Source: Plantago ovata (Eukaryota > Streptophyta > Magnoliopsida > Lamiales > Plantaginaceae). Taken from it: a stretch of DNA of 64,000 bases. The notes under the pieces were generated by a model. That model worked only from the letters and a program-made list of their open reading frames with translations, was not told the DNA's origin and made no database searches. Position numbers and translations under genes: made by a program. Numbering within the stretch: position 1 is the first letter of the stretch; each line of letters begins with the position of its first letter. Location: the NCBI GenBank assembly GCA_028274465.1, contig CM051457.1:103539982-103603981 (forward strand), written 5' to 3'. Positions 21,169 to 31,345 of the stretch are shown in pieces.

Positions 21169-21544
21169 GAACCAATCCTCCCAATGAAAAAGGGAAGGAA
21201 AAAGAAAAGGAGAAGGAATACCCTCCTCGGCCACAAAATCCCGGAAAGCAAAGAAGAGATCAAAGCATGGTTTGATCAGAGAGGGTCCCTCGAGGAACGA
21301 GTTTCGAGACAAGGAGACTCCTCCTAGGAGATCTCCTCCAAGGAGATATAGCAACTACACGGACTTAAATAGACCAAGATCTGACATCTTGAACTATATA
21401 GTCTCGAGGAAGCTAGATGTCTCGTGGCCACCTCCAATCCAATAAAACCGAAAGAACAAAAGTTCAGAGAAATTTTGCCAGTTTCACAAAGGAAAGGGGC
21501 ATACCTCTGATGAGTGCATCGAGCTCAAAAACTAAATTGAGAGG

Positions 21545-22160
21545 ATGATACGCAACGGGCAATTGGTCAACTATATTCGGAAGGAAGAACCTCTAGCGAT
21601 CCTCCCTCCGCCACCACAAGTGGGGATCGAGCACCACCCCCAAGGGAATCCTCGTTTTGATGATATTCATAATTACAACAATTATGAGAACCGTCCCGTG
21701 AACGGAAGCATCCACACTCTTACGATTGCCGGAGGACCCGCGGAAGGTGACACTCGAAATCAGAGGGAGATCACAGCCGATAATCTCAGAATTAGAAATG
21801 TGAAGTATGCCCAAGTTGCACAACCAGGAACCAACGTCATCTCTTTCGATGATAGTGAAATATCTCTAAGACACGCCGGAGGAAGAAACATCTATGACCC
21901 ATGTGTTCCGCTAGTGGTATCCCTTGATGTTCAATCCTACAACTTAGGAAGGATCATCGTCGACACCGGATGTTCGACTAACTTGATCTTCACGGGAACT
22001 TTGAAGAGGATGCAAATGAACCCAAGGGAAGGTCTTAGAGAAGTAAGGAGCGCCCTGGTAGGCTTTGGAGGACAACCCATCATGTCCCTTGGAATGATCA
22101 ACTTAACTGTCTCAATGGGAAGTACTCCGTGAAGAGTAACTCAACATGTTCCCTTCGTGG
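21545..22160 (+). pseudogene. C protease region
   Basis: The frame contains the retropepsin motif IIVDTGCSTNLIF, an Asp-Thr-Gly triplet at about 21958-21970 with its hydrophobic flanks. The second-half segment FVVVDMPFDYFVVLGRPGL follows in the same frame after an in-frame TGA at 22130-22132. The family matures Gag-Pol. The stop splits the protease from the reverse transcriptase. Confidence 0.8.
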
Positions 22161-23560
22161 TCGTTGATATGCCTTTTGATTACTTCGTAGTCTTGGGTAG
22201 ACCCGGCCTCTCTCAGTTCCGAGCCGTAGTGTCTACAGTCCACAACAAGTTGAAGTTCCCCACTCCATTGGGAATTGGACAAGAAGAGGGAGACATAATA
22301 GAGGCATGGGAATGCTACAACATGTCAGCCAAATTTACTTCCAAGGTTGCCATCGGAGAGCCAAATCTGGGCCAATCGCTCGAGGAGCAGCCTCTTGTTC
22401 ACAACACTCCTTACCGTTTTTATACGGTTCGGCGAATGAAGAAAAAGTCAAAAAAGTCAAGTCCGTCACTTAGGCGAAGGAAAGCAACTCAAAAGAAAGA
22501 GAGAGATACCCTAGTAGGAGCTGTCAAAGAGCTCGAGGAGTATCATGTTATACCTCCAGTACCACCCTCTTCCAAGAAGAAGAAATTCTTCGAGGAAAAC
22601 AAGATTGAAGCAAGAGAAACCCTCGAAGAAATTCACATTGTCGAAGGAAGTGCCGACAAGGTTACCAAAATTGGTACCGAGATGACTACAGAAGTAAGAA
22701 TGAAACTCATTCAATGTTTGAAAGATAACAACGACATCTTCGCGTGGAGTACCGAGGACCTCAAGGGGATTGACCCAAGAGTCGCGGTTCACCGTATGAA
22801 CGTCGACCCGTCAATCACCCATATTCGAGAAAAGCGAAGAGACTTCAGTGCGGAAGACAATGCCATCATTGAAGCAGAAGTGCAAAGATTGCTTAAGGCT
22901 GGTCACATCAAAGAAGTGAGGTACTCCGACTGGGTTTGCAATGTAGTCCTCGTGGAGAAGCAACCCGGCAAGTGGAGAATGTGCAACAACTTCACAAGAC
23001 TCAACAAGTTTTGCCCGAAGACTCCCTACCCGCTTCCCCGGATCGACCAGCTAGTCGATTCCACAGCAGGATGTGCCCTCTTGAGTCTCATGGATGCATA
23101 CCAAGGATCCTACCAAGTCAAAATGGCCAAGGATGATGTACCGAAAACCGCCTTCTTCACAAACGGAAATGTGTATTGCTTCAACGTGATGCCTTTCGGT
23201 CTCAAAAACGCCGGAGGGACCTACCAAAGGTTGGTTAACAAAATGTTCAAAGAAGAGCTCGGTAAAACAATGGAAGTATATGTCGATGATATGCTAGTCA
23301 AGAGTAAGACCGAGGAGCAACATGTAGGATACCTGGCAAAATGCTTCTCGATGTTGAGGAAGTACGGCATGAAGCTCAATCCAGCGAAGTGTACCTTCGG
23401 AGTTAAAGGTGGGAAGTTCCTCGGTGACATGGTAACGGAAAGATGAATAGAAGCAAACCCCGAGAAAATCAAGGCCATCCTCGATCTGCCTCAACCCCAA
23501 ACCATCAATGAGGTACAACAGTTGGTAGGAAGTCGATCACGTTGAGTAGATTCATCTCGA
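22161..23560 (+). pseudogene. C reverse transcriptase region
   Basis: An open stretch of over 420 residues includes the linker to the reverse transcriptase and the domain itself. Landmarks are VVLVEKQPGKWRMCNNF, LLSLMDAYQGSYQVKM, AFFTNGNVYCFNVMPFGLK and the catalytic EVYVDDMLVKS (the YXDD box, about 23275-23305). An in-frame TGA at 23444-23446 and a frameshift near 23530 break the thumb/connection part. All catalytic aspartates seem present. The sequence belongs to the Tat branch and differs clearly from the Athila-type RT of B1 and B2, which has FMDD. Confidence 0.88.
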
Positions 23561-24716
23561 GATCCGCTGAGAAAAATCTCCCATTCTTCAAAGTTTTGAG
23601 AAAGAGCAACCACTTCGAGTGGATGAAAGAATGCGAGGAAGCCTTCGAGAAGCTCAAAGAGTATCTACTCTCCCCTCCACTTTTATCAAAACCTATGGAA
23701 GGAGAAGTACTTTACTTATACTTGGCAGCAACCGGGGAAGCCATTAGCTCGGTCTTGGTGCGAATTTAAGGTAACGACCACTTGTCCATCTACTACTTAA
23801 GCAAGGTACTTGATGGAGCCGAAACGCGCTATATGGATATCGAGAGGCTATCCTTCGATCTCGTCTATACGACGAGGAGACTAAAGCCTTACTTTGGAGC
23901 TCACAAGGTTGTGGTCTTGACGAAGCAACCTCTCAAGCAAGTCCTCGGAAAGCCTGAAAACTCGGGAAGGCTAGCAAGATGGGCAATCGAGTTGAGCGAG
24001 TACGACATCGACTATCAATCACCTCTGGCCAAGAAAGCCCAAGTCATTGCCGACTTCCTCGTAGAGTATCCCTCCAAGGAAGTGTCAGAGGAAAACCCTC
24101 CAGAAACCCAAAGTGTCATGATGATGGTCGAGGAGCGACCACAACAGAATGAGGCAATGCAAGCTCTAGAGGATGCTCTGAAAGAACTCAAAGAGATGTC
24201 CCATAAAAAAAGAAAAAGGCATGAAGTATTCCTAGCATAAAAAAACGAAGAGCCTAAGGGTATGGAGAACGTCTCTTCAAAACCCAAGGAGCTTACCGAC
24301 CACGAGGATGTATGGATTCTTCACGTTGACGGATCTTCCTTCGAAAAAAATGGCGGGATAGGAATATACTTCAAAAGTCCGAAAGGAGCAGAGCTCGAGT
24401 ACGCTGTTACTCTTAGCTTTTCGGTCTCCAACAATGAAGCTGAGTATGAAGCTGTCCTCATCACTCTACGTATGGCAAAAGCACTTGAAGTGACTACACC
24501 TCTTCACTGACTCTCAATTGGCCGAGAAACAAATCTCGGGGAAGTTCAAAACCAAGAAGGACTCATTGGCCGAATACAAGAGCGCCATCACGGAGGAAAT
24601 CCAAAAGTTTGAAAGTTCTTAGATTGAGAAGTTCTCATGGGATCTCAATCAAGAGCAGATGCTCTATCAAAATACGCTTCGGCCTCCGGAGGAGTGGATA
24701 CCCGGAATGTGATACT
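23561..24716 (+). pseudogene. C dual RNase H region
   Basis: Two RNase H domains follow the reverse transcriptase. The first, retroviral-type, has YLYLAATGEAISSVLV, then YYLSKVLDGAETRY, then RLARWAIELSEYDIDY, with stops at 23767-23769 and 24238-24240. The second, at about 24310-24510, has ILHVDGSS and SNNEAEYEAVLI, the pattern of the additional archaeal-type RNase H that defines the Tat lineage. A frameshift near 24505 follows. The linker to integrase is cut at 24716 by the insertion of A1. Confidence 0.82.
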
Positions 24717-26118
24717 TGATGAACGTATTTTTGACGCGTTCATCTTATCTTTTTTACCTTCTTTTGCTATCTTTTAGCCTTGTTTTTTGGTTAGTATTGT
24801 AGAATAGTGTCACGTTTTGTTTTTTCTGCATTTTCAAGCACTTAGGTACGAAACGGCGTTTTTGGAGCTAAAAACGAGCCTTTTTGATGGAAACGATGGC
24901 CCCGTTGAAGTTCCCCAATCTCCGTGGCTTGTTCGTAAGTGTTTGAGCATCAATAAGCATCGAGAAGGATGAGTCCAAGGCACCCGAGGGCCGTGCGAGG
25001 GCAAAAAGATTGAGTTTGAAGACAAAAATCTGCCCAGGAGCCAAGCTAAGCACCTGAATAGTGAAGCGCTCCGCTTCATTTTCCAGGAGCTTTGGCACAG
25101 AAGCCAAGCGAAGCGCTTGGAGGGCCAAAGCGCTTCGCTTGCCAAGCGCTCCGCTTGGCCTCTCCAAGCGGTCCGCTTGGCAGCGGTTACGTTTTCGGAT
25201 TTTCCTTCTTAGATCTGATCTTCAGTCATTTTTTGAATATCTTTGGAACTGTAGCTTCGTTTTGGAGAGCTCCTAAGCCCCAAAACTCAGAGAAAACTCA
25301 GATTACATTGTATTTTAGCTTGGGATTCAAGATTTTGATTGGAATTCATCCTTTGTAATCATCTACGGAGAGGTTTCCTTTGATTTCCACCGATTAGTGA
25401 CAGCTTTGGTGGTAACTTGTATCACTCTCTTGTCTTGTAGTTTGATATGATGTACTCTGATTATTATTCATATGAATTGATGTCTATGTTGATGAATATG
25501 AGTAGCTAAATCTTTTGTGTTGGTGGTAGAATGTAGAATATGCATGCTATGGGTTATGTTTATGCTTACATGAGATTGTGATTCAATCTTGCTGCAAATT
25601 ACTTCATATGATTCTTAGTTGCCTATAAAATATATTCGAATTGAGTATAGTGACAAACTCTTGGTCAATGAAAGCTATAGGATTGTATGTTAGAGATTTG
25701 CAGCATGCTAGATAAATGGTGTTAGTGACAAGCACCTCTAAAGTATTGATAGTGGTCTTTTATGATGTGTGTCTTGAAAGTTACCTAGACGAGTTGCTTA
25801 GCAGACTTGATCGAAGGTTTTACGCACTGAACTTGTGAGCATATTCGTAACCCATGCATGAGTATTTGATTTCTACCACCAACCGTTTTCCAAACTTGAT
25901 TACATCAATCTGATTTCTCATTGCTTTGTTCTAAGGGAACAATTCTACAAACAATTGAACTTGTTGACTGAAATTACTAGCAAAAACCTCAAGCAAAGCC
26001 ACGTTAGGTCCCAAGAGAACGACACTCGGGGACAACTTTCCATTGCACTCTAGTTTGTGTAGTGATAAGTGTTCTTAGGCTTTTAAACAAATTTAGTTGG
26101 TGAAAAACGACATCATCA
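24717..26118 (+). repeat. 5' LTR of A1
   Basis: TGATGAACG...CATCATCA. It contains the AAGCGG inverted-repeat array at about 25040-25185. It differs from the 3' LTR at scattered positions, mostly within the first 170 bp. Confidence 0.95.
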
Positions 26119-26121
26119 ATT

Positions 26122-26139
26122 TGGCGCCGTTGCCGGGGA
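26122..26139 (+). promoter_or_regulatory. Primer binding site of A1, tRNA-Asp
   Basis: TGGCGCCGTTGCCGGGGA, a perfect complement of the plant tRNA-Asp 3' end, three bases after the LTR. Confidence 0.93.
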
Positions 26140-26226
26140 CTTAACTCCTTTGGTTGGTGTTTTTGTTTTGGGTTTTTTCAGCCAACATCTCTTCTTTGTC
26201 TCATTTCTGTTTTTGTTTCTTTTTGC

Positions 26227-27894
26227 TTGAGATACTCACTATCTTGTATTTCAGGTGAGTGCATGCCTGGAACCCGAACGGGTGGACCTATTATTGAACC
26301 TTTTGTAGACGAGATCGATCATTTGTTTCAAAGGAGAAGGAGGAATTTGAATCTCGAGTTTGAAGGAGTAGCATCTAGAGCTTCCACTTCTGATATTCGA
26401 GAAGAGTCTTCTTCTTATCTTTTGGAGCCAATTCTTGAATCTGTTTATTTGGAAGGTGAAATGGCGGAGCGTCCTATACGTACACTTACTAATCCTACGG
26501 TTGGGGCTAGAGGACCAGCAATTGTCCTCAATGATGCCACAAGGAACTTGGAGATCAAGAATCACATGTTCCAACAACTTCCCAAATTCTATGGGATGGC
26601 TAATGAGGACGTGATAGGATACTTGAATGAGCTCGAGAACTTTGTTCTCCATCTTGGGCGACCAGGAGCTGGTGTTACGGATGATGATCTCCGCATGAAG
26701 GTCTTTTCTATGGGGCTAGGTGATCGTGCAAAGGCTTGGCTTAATACTTTGGAGGCCGGGTCTTTGACTACATGGGATCTTTGTTTTGATAAGTTCATGG
26801 AGCGTTACTACCCCGCTTCCAAGACAATGGCTATGAAGAGCCAAATTAGCTCCTTCGAGCAGAGGTATGATGAGCCTTTCCACGAGGCCTATGATCGATT
26901 CATGGGGTTGCATCATCGATGCCCACATCACGGGTATGATAAAGGTCAACTTCTCCAATTCTTTTACAATGGCTTACATCCCGAGATTCAATCTCAAGTG
27001 GATAGTATTTGTGGAGGTAGTATGGGGGAGTTACTTCCTTCTCAAGCTCAAGTGACGCTGGACATGATGTACCGGAATTCCCAAAACCGGAATGTGAGGG
27101 CTCGTGTGCTCCAAAAGGAGCAAAGAGGTGAGGCCAAGGTAGTAGTAGAACAAAATGCCTTCGATGGGTTCGCCCATGAAGTGAAGCAAGCTTTGAGGCA
27201 AAGCGTTCCTTCTCCTTCTACGGAAGTTTGTGGTGTGTGCAAGAACTATGGGCACCCGACCTATTTATGCCGTTCTGAATTTACTAGAGAGCAATATATC
27301 ACGAACGATGTCCGTCAAGAAGTGTATGCTGCTGAGGGAGAGCAAGTAGTTGGAGATGTGAACTACGGGCAAGGATATGGCAATGTGAGGCCACAAAACC
27401 ATGGGCCCCGAGGTGGGTACCAGAATCAAGGCAACCGTGGTTATCTTCATAACCCGGATCAAAATGCCTATGGGCCTAATCAAGATAGAAGTCGTCTCAG
27501 CTATGGGAACAATTGGTATGAAGGAGCACCGCCTTCAAATCCTACACCTCCACCTCAGGTTGCTAGCTCGGGACCACAAGGTGGAGGGGTGCTTCCTTCA
27601 CCTCTTGTCTCTTCTCTCAACGATCTTGTGTTGAAAACAAATAAGTTTATGGAGCATTACTATCGTAATGAAGCTACTAACAATCGGCGGTTTGAGAAGA
27701 TTGAGGCTAGTAGTAGCAATCTCCATAAGAAGTTGCAAGAGTTGATAGATCGGGGGGCTAGTAGAGAGCAAGGGAAGTTTCCCGAGAACACGGAGAAGGC
27801 TATGGCCATAACCGTGGTGACTGATTTGCCCATGGAGATCACGTTTGTGCGAGACAATGCACTAGTTGAGGTGCCAAGTTGCAAGATAACTTAA
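26227..27894 (+). CDS. A1 Gag polyprotein (nucleocapsid)
   Basis: A frame of 555 codons. The likely ATG is the MPGTRTGG codon at 26263, because the codons before it have no upstream ATG. The retrotransposon gag domain spans roughly residues 80-260, with HMFQQLPKFYGM, GLGDRAKAWLN, RYYPASKTMAMK, CPHHGYDKGQL and FYNGLHPE. A CCHC zinc knuckle CGVCKNYGHPTYLC (CX2CX4HX4C) lies near residue 335. A glycine, asparagine and proline-rich stretch and a helical segment ending ELIDRGASREQGK follow. The protein should bind element RNA and build virus-like particles. The TAA at 27892-27894 is the only break before the protease, which continues in the same frame, so it may be a mutation or a regulated stop. 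Confidence 0.9.
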   Translation: MRYSLSCISGECMPGTRTGGPIIEPFVDEIDHLFQRRRRNLNLEFEGVASRASTSDIREESSSYLLEPILESVYLEGEMAERPIRTLTNPTVGARGPAIVLNDATRNLEIKNHMFQQLPKFYGMANEDVIGYLNELENFVLHLGRPGAGVTDDDLRMKVFSMGLGDRAKAWLNTLEAGSLTTWDLCFDKFMERYYPASKTMAMKSQISSFEQRYDEPFHEAYDRFMGLHHRCPHHGYDKGQLLQFFYNGLHPEIQSQVDSICGGSMGELLPSQAQVTLDMMYRNSQNRNVRARVLQKEQRGEAKVVVEQNAFDGFAHEVKQALRQSVPSPSTEVCGVCKNYGHPTYLCRSEFTREQYITNDVRQEVYAAEGEQVVGDVNYGQGYGNVRPQNHGPRGGYQNQGNRGYLHNPDQNAYGPNQDRSRLSYGNNWYEGAPPSNPTPPPQVASSGPQGGGVLPSPLVSSLNDLVLKTNKFMEHYYRNEATNNRRFEKIEASSSNLHKKLQELIDRGASREQGKFPENTEKAMAITVVTDLPMEITFVRDNALVEVPSCKIT

Positions 27895-28527
27895 ACTTGC
27901 AAGGTGAGTGAGGAGGTTGAGACTCCTAAGGTGGTTATGGAAGAGGAAGTTGTCGCACAATCTGATGCGATAGTTGAAGAGGTGAAAGAAAACTCATCGT
28001 CTGAGGATGAGATGGTGGATATGGTGGAAGTGCCCATCCAAGAGAGCTTCGATATTGAAATCGGCTTGGGGAAGAAGGACGGAATAGTGGCAACTCTAGA
28101 CACGGGAGCGGGTGTGAATGTTATACCCTTGAACGTGTATGAAGAGTCGAGTTTGTGTGGCTTGAGACCTATGAAATGCATGGTGCAATTAGCGGATGGG
28201 TCCATGAAAAAGCCGTTGGGTGTGATTGAGAACTTGGCGGTGAGGGTTGCCGGTGTAGAGGTGAAGACTAATTTCATCGTTATGCCTACATCTTCTGCTA
28301 AGCTCAAGGATGTGGTTCTCTTGGGTAGAGCCTTCATCAACAAAGTGCGTATGGTCATAGACATGTATCGCCGAACATGTCACTTTGAGGTAAATGGCAA
28401 GCAACACACGTTGCGAGCCATTGTTGATTCATGTGCTTATGTTGATACTAACGAACTTGTAGGATTTTTTTGTCCACTTTATGTTCGTCAAGATGTGCAG
28501 GGAATTGATGCTTTGAGAGGCAATTGA
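27895..28527 (+). CDS. A1 aspartic protease
   Basis: In frame with gag after a single TAA. An acidic linker leads to a retropepsin-like domain with ATLDTGAGVNVIPLNVYE (catalytic Asp-Thr-Gly near 28100), CMVQLADGSMKKPLG, KTNFIVMPTSS, VVLLGRAFI and MYRRTCHFEVNGKQH. The catalytic triplet and flanking positions look intact. It would cleave the Gag precursor. It ends at TGA 28525-28527, with no reverse transcriptase behind it. Independent initiation is not obvious, since the frame opens without an ATG at a suitable place. Readthrough of the gag stop is the simplest route. Confidence 0.82.
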   Translation, partial: TCKVSEEVETPKVVMEEEVVAQSDAIVEEVKENSSSEDEMVDMVEVPIQESFDIEIGLGKKDGIVATLDTGAGVNVIPLNVYEESSLCGLRPMKCMVQLADGSMKKPLGVIENLAVRVAGVEVKTNFIVMPTSSAKLKDVVLLGRAFINKVRMVIDMYRRTCHFEVNGKQHTLRAIVDSCAYVDTNELVGFFCPLYVRQDVQGIDALRGN

Positions 28528-28610
28528 AGGGGGAAGTCTAGTACCCAAGGTGAAATCAATTCCGCATGAGTTGTGAAGAGTCGAGCCAACGACTTTTAAA
28601 CGAAGGCGCT

Positions 28611-28630
28611 TCTCGGGAGGCAACCCGAGG
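28611..28630 (+). other. Conserved perfect hairpin after the protease frame
   Basis: TCTCGGGAGGCAACCCGAGG, a 7-bp G/C-rich stem with a 5-6 base loop. The same sequence occurs in A2 (10761-10780) and, degenerate, in D (7053-7072). It marks the boundary between the gag-protease frame and the region downstream. Confidence 0.75.
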
Positions 28631-28741
28631 TTGTAGGTACTTGCATATAGATTAGAAGCACGTTTAAAATTTTGTTTCGTTGATTAGACAAGGTTTTTGG
28701 GGTGAAAATTTAGCAAAAGTCGAAAAAAATGGATTTGGGAG

Positions 28742-28935
28742 CTTCAGGTCCCAAGCGAACCGCTTGGAAAGCCCAAGCGGTCCGCTTGAATTTCCAGTAA
28801 GAATGAAAATTCTTACTGGAAATCCAAGTGGAGCGCTTGGCAGTTCCCAAGCGGACCGCTTGCCAAGCGCTTCGCTTGGGACGCCCAAGCGCGTCGCTTG
28901 GATTTCCTTAAGAAAGCTAAGCGGGGCACTTGTAT
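28742..28935 (+). repeat. AAGCGG inverted-repeat array, upstream of the additional ORF
   Basis: About eight arms of the type CCAAGCG-N-CGCTTGG occur in 190 bp, with variant cores (GAACC, GTCC, GAGC, CTTC, GTC). It resembles the arrays in the LTRs (25040-25185, 33246-33390) and the one downstream of the ORF (31183-31345). Confidence 0.85.
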
Positions 28936-29116
28936 ATGAAAGCTCCCCACTTCGTTTTTCTTCCTCCATTGCCGATTTAGCACCCCAAAAATCTCAATCT
29001 CTCTCAATTCTCCACCAATTCTTGCAATCTTGTGCATTTTACAAAGCCCATCACCCCCTCTATCATCTAAACCGATCAAATTTCACGTTTGAAGCATCCA
29101 TCACAAGGAATCAAAG

Positions 29117-29597
29117 GTACCTCTCATGAACCCTAACTTTCTTGAATTTGGGATTTTATGTTAATTAGCTTCAATTGTGTTATGCATTGGTGAATTAGAG
29201 TTTAATGATGATTGTTGAGCATGTTTCTTACTAGATGTGATGTCTAAATTCGAATTTTGCTCCTCTTGATTTATGATGAATTCTATTGCTCGAATGTTTT
29301 GCTATATAATTGTTTGATGATTGTTAGCCTTGAATTTGAGTTATGTTATGATTATGGTGATGTTGTGATTGCATGAGAATGTGTTGGATTGGTTGGGTAA
29401 TTCAATTGGAGAGTTTGTTTGCTTGGTTTAGATTCGTATGGATTTATCGTAACGAAGTGTTAAAGCTTCTCGATTTGTTCATATGAACTTTAGCAAGCCT
29501 TCAAACTCACCATGAGATTACTTGAGTGAGTATTGGAGTCTAGGAGTCGAGTCTAAGTCTCATTGTCTCTTGAAGTTATCTAATAAGATTATTCTAG
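29117..29597 (+). other. Intron-like stretch in the leader of the additional ORF
   Basis: AAAG|GTACCT at 29117 fits a 5' splice site and TTATTCTAG at 29589-29597 a 3' splice site. The 481 bp between are T-rich and have multiple stops, while the flanks are C/T-rich leader and ORF start. The ATG lies six bases after the acceptor. No transcript evidence is available here. Confidence 0.4.
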
Positions 29598-29602
29598 GTA
29601 CA

Positions 29603-30925
29603 ATGGCATCAAGAAGAACCCAGAGATCAAGGGGAGAAGGGACCTCGAGTGCCCAACAAACGGCCACACCCGGCGAGTATCGCCAATCGGGGAGGGCAAG
29701 GCAATTCGAAGCGAGTTTCCATGCCCACAAGCACACGTACATTTCTGAGAGGAGCATTCGCTTCACGGCTGGTGAGAGCGAGTTGGATGGTGCCAGAGAG
29801 CTCAACAAGCTCATTACTGAGCGAGGCTGGAAGTACTATGGCGAGGTCATGCCAAATTGGGACCAAGCAGTAGTGGAGGACTTCTACATTGCCTTCACGG
29901 ACTACAATGAACGGACCGGTGAGGTTCCCGTCCGCGGTGTTGGGGTCGAGTTTACTCCTTTGAGCATCACTAGCTTCATTATGCGATTGGATAGGCCACT
30001 GGCGCGGGATCCAAACCGCCAGCCTGCATCCAACGAGAGATTTGATCCCGCGGAGCTCTATGTCTACGACCGAGAGTCTGATCATTACCCCATGGAGGTA
30101 CTGAATGGCATTACCGTGGAAGATTTTGAATTGCCTAATGAACCACCCCGGATTTCGCGCCACAACGATCTCACCTTCGAGGCAAGGATGATGTTGAAGT
30201 TCGTTCAAGCCAATCTGATTCCTAGCACACATGATTCCGAGGTTCAGTCCTATTACGGAGTCCTAGTCTATGCTCTCTTGCATAATTTGCCTCTCACTCC
30301 TGGCATCGTCATCTTCGAGGAATTCAAGCGCCGCCTTAATGCAAACCGGAAGCTTGCCTTTGGTAACTTGATCACGGGCATGTGCAAGGAGGCCGGAGTT
30401 CCCGACCTCGTACTGGACAAGAAGCCGAAGAAATCTATCAACATTGATACGTACAATGAGATGTACGGGACTTGGTGCACTCAGCAAGGAGAACCCATGC
30501 AACCAAGAGTTACGCGCCATGTGACACCTCCTCCACCTCCGCCTACGGCCGGACAAGGAAGCTTCGACTTCTCGGGGTTCAACCAGATCTTGGTCGATCA
30601 GTTTGGGAGCTTCCAAACCACCATGTTGGAGGCTCAGTCGACCCAGCTTACCGAGCAATTCCGGGGATTTGAGGAGCGCGAAGTCAAGAGGTGGGAGGAC
30701 TTCCGTGTGATGGAGGAGCAGCGTTGGGATGATTACCAGGGGCGTGTAGATCAGCGTTGGGAAGCCGCTCGAGCAGAGGACACTAGGCGTTGGAGAGCCC
30801 ACCAAGAGGAGATGATGAACCGCCATGATGCCCTAGCTCGTCGAATTTCGGGGTATCCTTTCTATGATCAGACCGGTGGTAGTGGGAGTGCCTATCCTAA
30901 CACCCCCTACGACCCCTTCTTCTAG
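29603..30925 (+). CDS. Additional ORF of A1 (putative plant transposon protein domain)
   Basis: A 440-codon intact frame starting MASRRTQRSRGEG. After a polar N-terminus comes a domain with ELNKLITERGWKYYGEVM, VVEDFYIAFTDY, VRGVGVEFTPLSI and, further on, VLVYALLHNLPLTPGIV and GNLITGMCKEAGVP. This pattern resembles the putative plant transposon protein domain often found between pol and the 3' LTR in Athila-type elements. The C-terminal third is rich in Arg, Trp, Glu and Gln, with a repeated RW-DF/RW-DY pattern (EVKRWEDF, EQRWDDY, DQRWEA), probably helical. I see no signal peptide or membrane segment, so it is not an envelope-like protein. Its function is unknown. It is absent from A2. Confidence 0.72.
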   Translation: MASRRTQRSRGEGTSSAQQTATPGEYRQSGRARQFEASFHAHKHTYISERSIRFTAGESELDGARELNKLITERGWKYYGEVMPNWDQAVVEDFYIAFTDYNERTGEVPVRGVGVEFTPLSITSFIMRLDRPLARDPNRQPASNERFDPAELYVYDRESDHYPMEVLNGITVEDFELPNEPPRISRHNDLTFEARMMLKFVQANLIPSTHDSEVQSYYGVLVYALLHNLPLTPGIVIFEEFKRRLNANRKLAFGNLITGMCKEAGVPDLVLDKKPKKSINIDTYNEMYGTWCTQQGEPMQPRVTRHVTPPPPPPTAGQGSFDFSGFNQILVDQFGSFQTTMLEAQSTQLTEQFRGFEEREVKRWEDFRVMEEQRWDDYQGRVDQRWEAARAEDTRRWRAHQEEMMNRHDALARRISGYPFYDQTGGSGSAYPNTPYDPFF

Positions 30926-31182
30926 AGACACCAGCCGACAGAGGCCACATTTATCGGTAGTATTTGTATATTATCGTTATTTTGGCTTGTTTACTATTGT
31001 TGGTTGAAACTCTTTTCATTTCGATTTGGTTGTATGATGTTATGACTTATGACTCTTGTACTCTTTATTTGCTTTTGTAGTTGTGGCTTGTGTGCCTTTT
31101 GTCGTGATTAGTTTAGTCTAGTTTTTGTCTTGGTGCCTTAGGTGATTTAAGATAGGAAAAAAACGTTGAAAATCTGGAAACA

Positions 31183-31345
31183 GAGCCAAGCGAAGCGCTT
31201 GGAAGGGCCAAGCGGTCCGCTTGAAATTCCAGAAAGTTTTGCAACTTCCTGGAAATTCAAGCGGAGCGCCTGGAGCCTCCCAAGCGCTCGGCTTGCCAAG
31301 CGAACCGCTTGGCGGTAGCCAAGCGGTCCGCCTGGACCCTGTACC
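31183..31345 (+). repeat. AAGCGG inverted-repeat array, downstream of the additional ORF
   Basis: Series of CCAAGCG...CGCTTGG arms with differing centres. Orthologous to the array at 10905-11110 in A2. Confidence 0.85.

Noticed and set aside
28742-28935. CRISPR-like repeat array
   Set aside because: The context is a plant retrotransposon, the units are imperfect dyads without uniform spacers, and no cas genes exist.
30263-30826. 187-codon minus-strand ORF
   Set aside because: It lies wholly inside the additional ORF of A1 and has no domain of its own.
29603-30925. Host gene captured between transposons
   Set aside because: It lies inside A1, which has matching LTRs and a target duplication, and its domain resembles ones known from Athila-type elements. 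It is retrotransposon-borne.
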